From Notospermus geniculatus (Eukaryota > Nemertea > Pilidiophora > Heteronemertea > Lineidae): a DNA stretch of 64,000 nt. The position numbers and the translations under genes are program-made. The first letter of the stretch is position 1, and each line of letters begins with the position of its first letter. Location of the stretch: the NCBI GenBank assembly GCA_002633025.1, contig NMRB01000194.1:186001-250000 (forward strand), read 5' to 3'. The notes beneath the pieces were generated by a model. The model was not told the origin of the DNA, did not search any database, and saw nothing but the letters and a program-made list of their open reading frames with translations. Positions 60,870 to 64,000 of the stretch are shown in pieces.

Positions 60870-61254
60870 TAGCTTGATATGGTCACTCTAACCTATGACC
60901 TCCTGATTGCAGATAAAAGACCTTGCCACTACACCACTCTGGCTTTTCGATAGGAATGTTGAACAGAGTATAGTTTCTGATTAATGGCATTTTACTAATT
61001 TCTCGAGGTTATGAAGATGATTTTGACCCTGTGATCAGGCAATCATCTATTAGAGAGAGGACGAAGACTCTAATCTAATAGTTACGATGAGTTGGAATTA
61101 GATCTTACGATTCTTGTCCGAGTGACTGTATCGGTCGGATAGGAAAATAGAATCATCAAAATCATGATCACTTGGTTATATCTTGATGATGTCGTGGTTG
61201 AGTATGGCGGAGATTTCCACATTCCTAGACTGTCCTGTGACAGAGACAAAATAC

Positions 61255-61430
61255 GAGCTATAGTGCGTATAGTGGGAATACAACACCCGAGAGGTCATGG
61301 GGTCGATTCCCACTTTCCACATGAGGGTTGGCTGCTCATCTGCAAGGTGGGTTTATCTGGTGGCCCCTGTTTCCCCCTGCATTTTATGAAAAGAAGTTAA
61401 AAGTTAGTTTGGGTTTGTAGTCTGATATCA
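61255..61430 (+). mobile_element. tRNA-derived SINE, family C
   Basis: TATAGTGCGTATAGTGGGAA, GAGGTCATGGGGTCGATTCCC-type B box region, then GGTTTATCTGG and TTTCCCCCTGCATTTTATG. Confidence 0.65.
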
Positions 61431-61684
61431 AAAACAGTAGAGGTGTCATCCAACTTTTAGACCGAACACTGTCCTGATTAAAAATACTAGGACAGACGCA
61501 AGCAAATGCATAAAACCATCATGGCGCCCGCTGGTCTATATTTAGCTCTGCGTCGGTCTATTGCTCTTGGGGCTGTAGAATGACGTGACTCGCGGGGAAT
61601 CCAGCGTAGATCATTTGCTTTCACTGGTCTTCGAATGCAAGCTGCCCAGACGACCGGTTACCAGTCTATCTGACTTTATACTTT

Positions 61685-62072
61685 AACCCCAGTCTATCCT
61701 GAAACCTTTCAGTAGAACTCAGATGAACTGCTCAATCAGCGCTACAATCTGAGCATTTCTGACCGGTACCCATTTCTCTACACCTGGGTGGAGAGAGGCC
61801 AGTGAGACAAAGAGACTTGCCCAAAATCTCACGCCACAGTTGGATTCAAACCTGGTGTAACGCTTTTCAGTGTGGCCCGTGTGCCAGTGTGACATTACAA
61901 TATATTGACGGAATAAGCGGCGACTTGACAATGGGCGACACACAGAGAAACAGCGAGTCCATTTCCCAGTGTGTTCCGAACAAACAGAAATATGGCCACA
62001 CTGAAAAACATCACACCGGGACCCTCTGACCGCTAGTTGGAGACCCGAACCACTACACCACCGCAGCTCCCA
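61685..62072 (-). mobile_element. SINE family A, minus copy, split by an insertion
   Basis: The reverse complement of 51031-51250, including CCAGTCTATCCTGAAAC and GAGCATTTC. Interrupted at 61854-62017 exactly inside the B box. Confidence 0.88.
61854..62017. mobile_element. 164-bp MITE inside the SINE
   Basis: GGTGTAACGCTTTTCAGTGT / (reverse complement) GGTGTGATGTTTTTCAGTGT, then GGCC. Target duplication unclear. Confidence 0.85.
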
Positions 62073-62706
62073 ACATGATCTCTACTCATCATACCTTGTT
62101 AGTTCATACAAAAATCCAGCCCCAAATCTGCATAACTGCAGTTCCTATTCACGTTCGTTAACTTGTCAGTCGCCGACACTGACCCGTCTGCCACGCATGT
62201 CATCAGAAACCCAAACGTTAACAAACGCAGATTCATTCTTACGAGATAATGGAAATAGAGGCTAATCAGTTCTTTTCATGTACAATTACCTCGACGCAGC
62301 CGGCAGAATTATTTCATGTCGAGAAAACTCAAATTCGGTGTCGTCTTCGCTTCTCCGCCATCTTATTCTTATAGCATGAAACGCACCTTACGAGATTATC
62401 GTGTTATATTATAAGTTTATTACACAGAAACTTGGCCCCTATTGTGTCACGATGATTATTTTATCCCCGTACATGTCTGAGGAATGGTTCTATCGAGTTT
62501 GGTGTTGATTTGATTGGTGTGATGGCTATTGTGGATGGATCATGTTTGATACAAAGGCCAATGGGATGAGATTACCGACAGATTTGGGAGTCTGTTCAGA
62601 ATTTATCAGTTCAGACAATTTATCTTCTGACCAATGTTTGACCATGGACTTGTCAGGGTCTCTCAGCAGCTCTCTGCAGCCTCCCCCACGAATGATGCAT
62701 TGTTAT

Positions 62707-63078
62707 CAGGGGCGTACCTGGGGGGGGGGGGCAATGCCCCCCCAGAGCAAAAAGGGACAAAACAATTTTTTCCTCTAAAAGGTCATTTTCCCTCTTCAAG
62801 CCGAGTTATTGTGGTGTCAGATGTGAGGAAAATGCATCTCAGAGGATGTAGATTTTCAATTTTTTTCTGGGCGAGNCCTCTAAAAGGTCATTTTTTTCCC
62901 CCTTCAAGCCGAGTTATTGTGGTGTCAGATGTGGGAAAATGCATCTCAGAGGATGTAGATTTTCAATTTTTTTCTGGGCGAGTGGGCGAGGACCCCCAGA
63001 CCCCCCTCTGACTTCGCTCTTCGGAGTCAATCAATTTTGCCCCCTAGGCCATAAAAACTAGCTACACGTACGCCCCTG
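62707..63078. mobile_element. CAGG-type element with internal duplicated segment
   Basis: CAGGGGCGTACCTGG / (reverse complement) CAGGGGCGTACGTGTAGC. Flanks GTTAT/CTTAT. Contains a duplicated 105-bp block separated by an N (62876), so the true element is probably about 105 bp shorter. Confidence 0.8.
62772..62982. repeat. Two about 105-bp copies joined by an N
   Basis: 62772-62875 and 62877-62982 share AAGCCGAGTTATTGTGGTGT and TTTTTTTCTGGGCGAG with only small differences. Confidence 0.92.
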
Positions 63079-63083
63079 CTTAT

Positions 63084-63976
63084 GTAATGTAGCATAGGCT
63101 AATGTAGGTAAATGATATGGGTAGGCCTGTGTGTACGTTGAGGCTGGCTGTACCAAGTGTAGGCTAGGCCTACTGTATAGGCCTACCAGGGAGTAGTGTA
63201 CTGGAGTGGTTCAGTGGTCTGATTTTTCTTTACATCCTCAATTGCTTGCTTGAAAAATACACCAAAATCCTTCATTGATTAATTTCATAGCGTAAACATT
63301 CAAATTTAGTCGCAATAAATACAGTAAATAAACATCGTAGTTTTAAGCCACCCTCCCTGATTTGCCGAGGGGGGAAAGGTCAGCATGCATGTTTACATTT
63401 CTTCTCTGAATAATCAATATTGCCTTAGTTTGATGAAGTTTGCCTAACTAGAGCGACCCCTTAGCTCTGTACCGACCCACGATGACCTTCAATTTGTCCC
63501 ACGCGCAGAAATCAGCAACTCAGAGACTCAGTCTATCCGCTTCACCCTAAGTTGGTTGAAGGTGATGTACATTTGCTGCTGGGGATGTTTGTGTGCAAAT
63601 TGGAAGTTTGGATCTGAAATAATTTAGCAAAAACTAAACTCTGTGCCTACACAAAATACTTGTGAAAAAATTGTTAGATGTCTGAAAATTACACTTGTCT
63701 GCGTAGTCTAGGCCCAAGATTTTGTCATTTTTTGCAGGGAAATACATGTATGTTGTTTTCCTGGCTAGATCCATCATTCGTTCTTGATGCTCGCTCCCGT
63801 TCATCACCACATGTGCGCAGATGGACCAGACCTGATCCGATAATTCATGAAATTCTTGCTGACTGTTGTGCCGGTGAGAATTACACTTAACTAAGCCGTG
63901 AGATCAAAAACAACTGCATTTTGCCCATCCACGCCAAAAAATCTGGTCATTTTTCTCACAGAAATTTATTCTTCAG
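63084..63976. other. WDR4 intron tail, nothing recognised
   Basis: TAGGCCTAC-rich; no repeat boundary or extra exon seen before the acceptor at 63976. Confidence 0.4.
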
Positions 63977-64000
63977 GCACGCTTGTATCTTGTATCAAAG
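63977..64000 (+). CDS. wdr4: Probable start of next WDR4 exon, cut by the window edge
   Basis: A good acceptor (AAATTTATTCTTCAG) is followed by GCACGC. With the carried base this reads G-T-L-V-S-C-I-K, compatible in phase and in character with the short hydrophobic segment before Tyr/Ile-Lys in the C-terminal region of WDR4. Only eight codons are visible, so this is an inference from phase and position. Confidence 0.42.

Larger units (their letters stand above)
36018..64000 (+). other. wdr4: wdr4 gene locus, tRNA m7G46 methyltransferase non-catalytic subunit (partial, multi-exon)
   Basis: WDR4 is a beta-propeller protein that pairs with METTL1 to place N7-methylguanosine at position 46 of tRNAs. 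The reconstructed exons are 36018-36091, 40913-40987, 55266-55422, 58641-58753, 58887-58941, 59451-59629, 60001-60205 and 60459-60528. A probable further one begins at 63977 and leaves the window. All introns are GT-AG, and exon phases join correctly except across 40988-55265. There exon 2 ends two bases into a codon and the exon at 55266 starts with one base completing a codon. An exon encoding the blade that in family members reads like 'FSxxGxYFALxDDxKRL' is missing from my reading. Introns are packed with repeats: the two shortest-range ones hold a single MITE each. Identity rests on [32 protein letters not shown] and DGTLRLW, all hallmark WDR4 segments. Confidence 0.93.

Noticed and set aside
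1-64000. CRISPR arrays, bacterial operons, phage or rRNA genes
   Set aside because: No regularly spaced direct repeats with unique spacers and no such genes; the sequence is clearly animal nuclear DNA.

Overview
The window looks like nuclear DNA of a marine invertebrate, most likely a deuterostome (echinoderm or hemichordate grade). It is intron-rich and gene-poor, with GT-AG introns, many tRNA-derived SINEs and foldback elements, and frequent 'taggcct' motifs. The phylum is an inference from the two gene families and general sequence texture; I cannot name the species. Only two protein-coding genes can be supported.

(1) Minus strand, 27554-28562: the large first coding exon of a ONECUT/HNF6 homeobox transcription factor. 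It holds the conserved N-terminal motifs and the complete CUT domain and ends at a clean phase-1 splice donor. The homeodomain exon should lie at lower coordinates, but I could not find it in 1-27553. That 27.5 kb is therefore probably its intron, filled with repeats and no recognisable gene. The stretch 28563-31368 is the 5' flank.

(2) Plus strand, 36018 to beyond the right edge: WDR4, the non-catalytic WD-repeat subunit of the METTL1-WDR4 tRNA m7G46 methyltransferase. I reconstruct eight coding exons with consistent phases (36018-36091, 40913-40987, 55266-55422, 58641-58753, 58887-58941, 59451-59629, 60001-60205, 60459-60528) and a probable start of a ninth at 63977. One further exon, expected between 40988 and 55265, was not located.

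The rest is mostly mobile-element debris: short non-autonomous DNA transposons of at least eight terminal-repeat types, tRNA-derived SINEs, and minisatellites. Several are nested informatively. A 1.2 kb Harbinger-like element sits in a minisatellite with a TAA duplication. Three TTAA-target elements abut one another. A SINE is split by a foldback element. One MITE carries an insertion whose empty site is preserved in another copy 47 kb away. A recurring group of elements has CAGG...CCTG ends and 5-bp target duplications (perfect in three cases).

Four isolated N characters (14848, 38401, 48733, 62876) each border one copy of a local duplication, which points to uncollapsed overlaps or haplotypes in the assembly. 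I found no convincing novel gene system; the notable content is transposon structure and the two incomplete genes.
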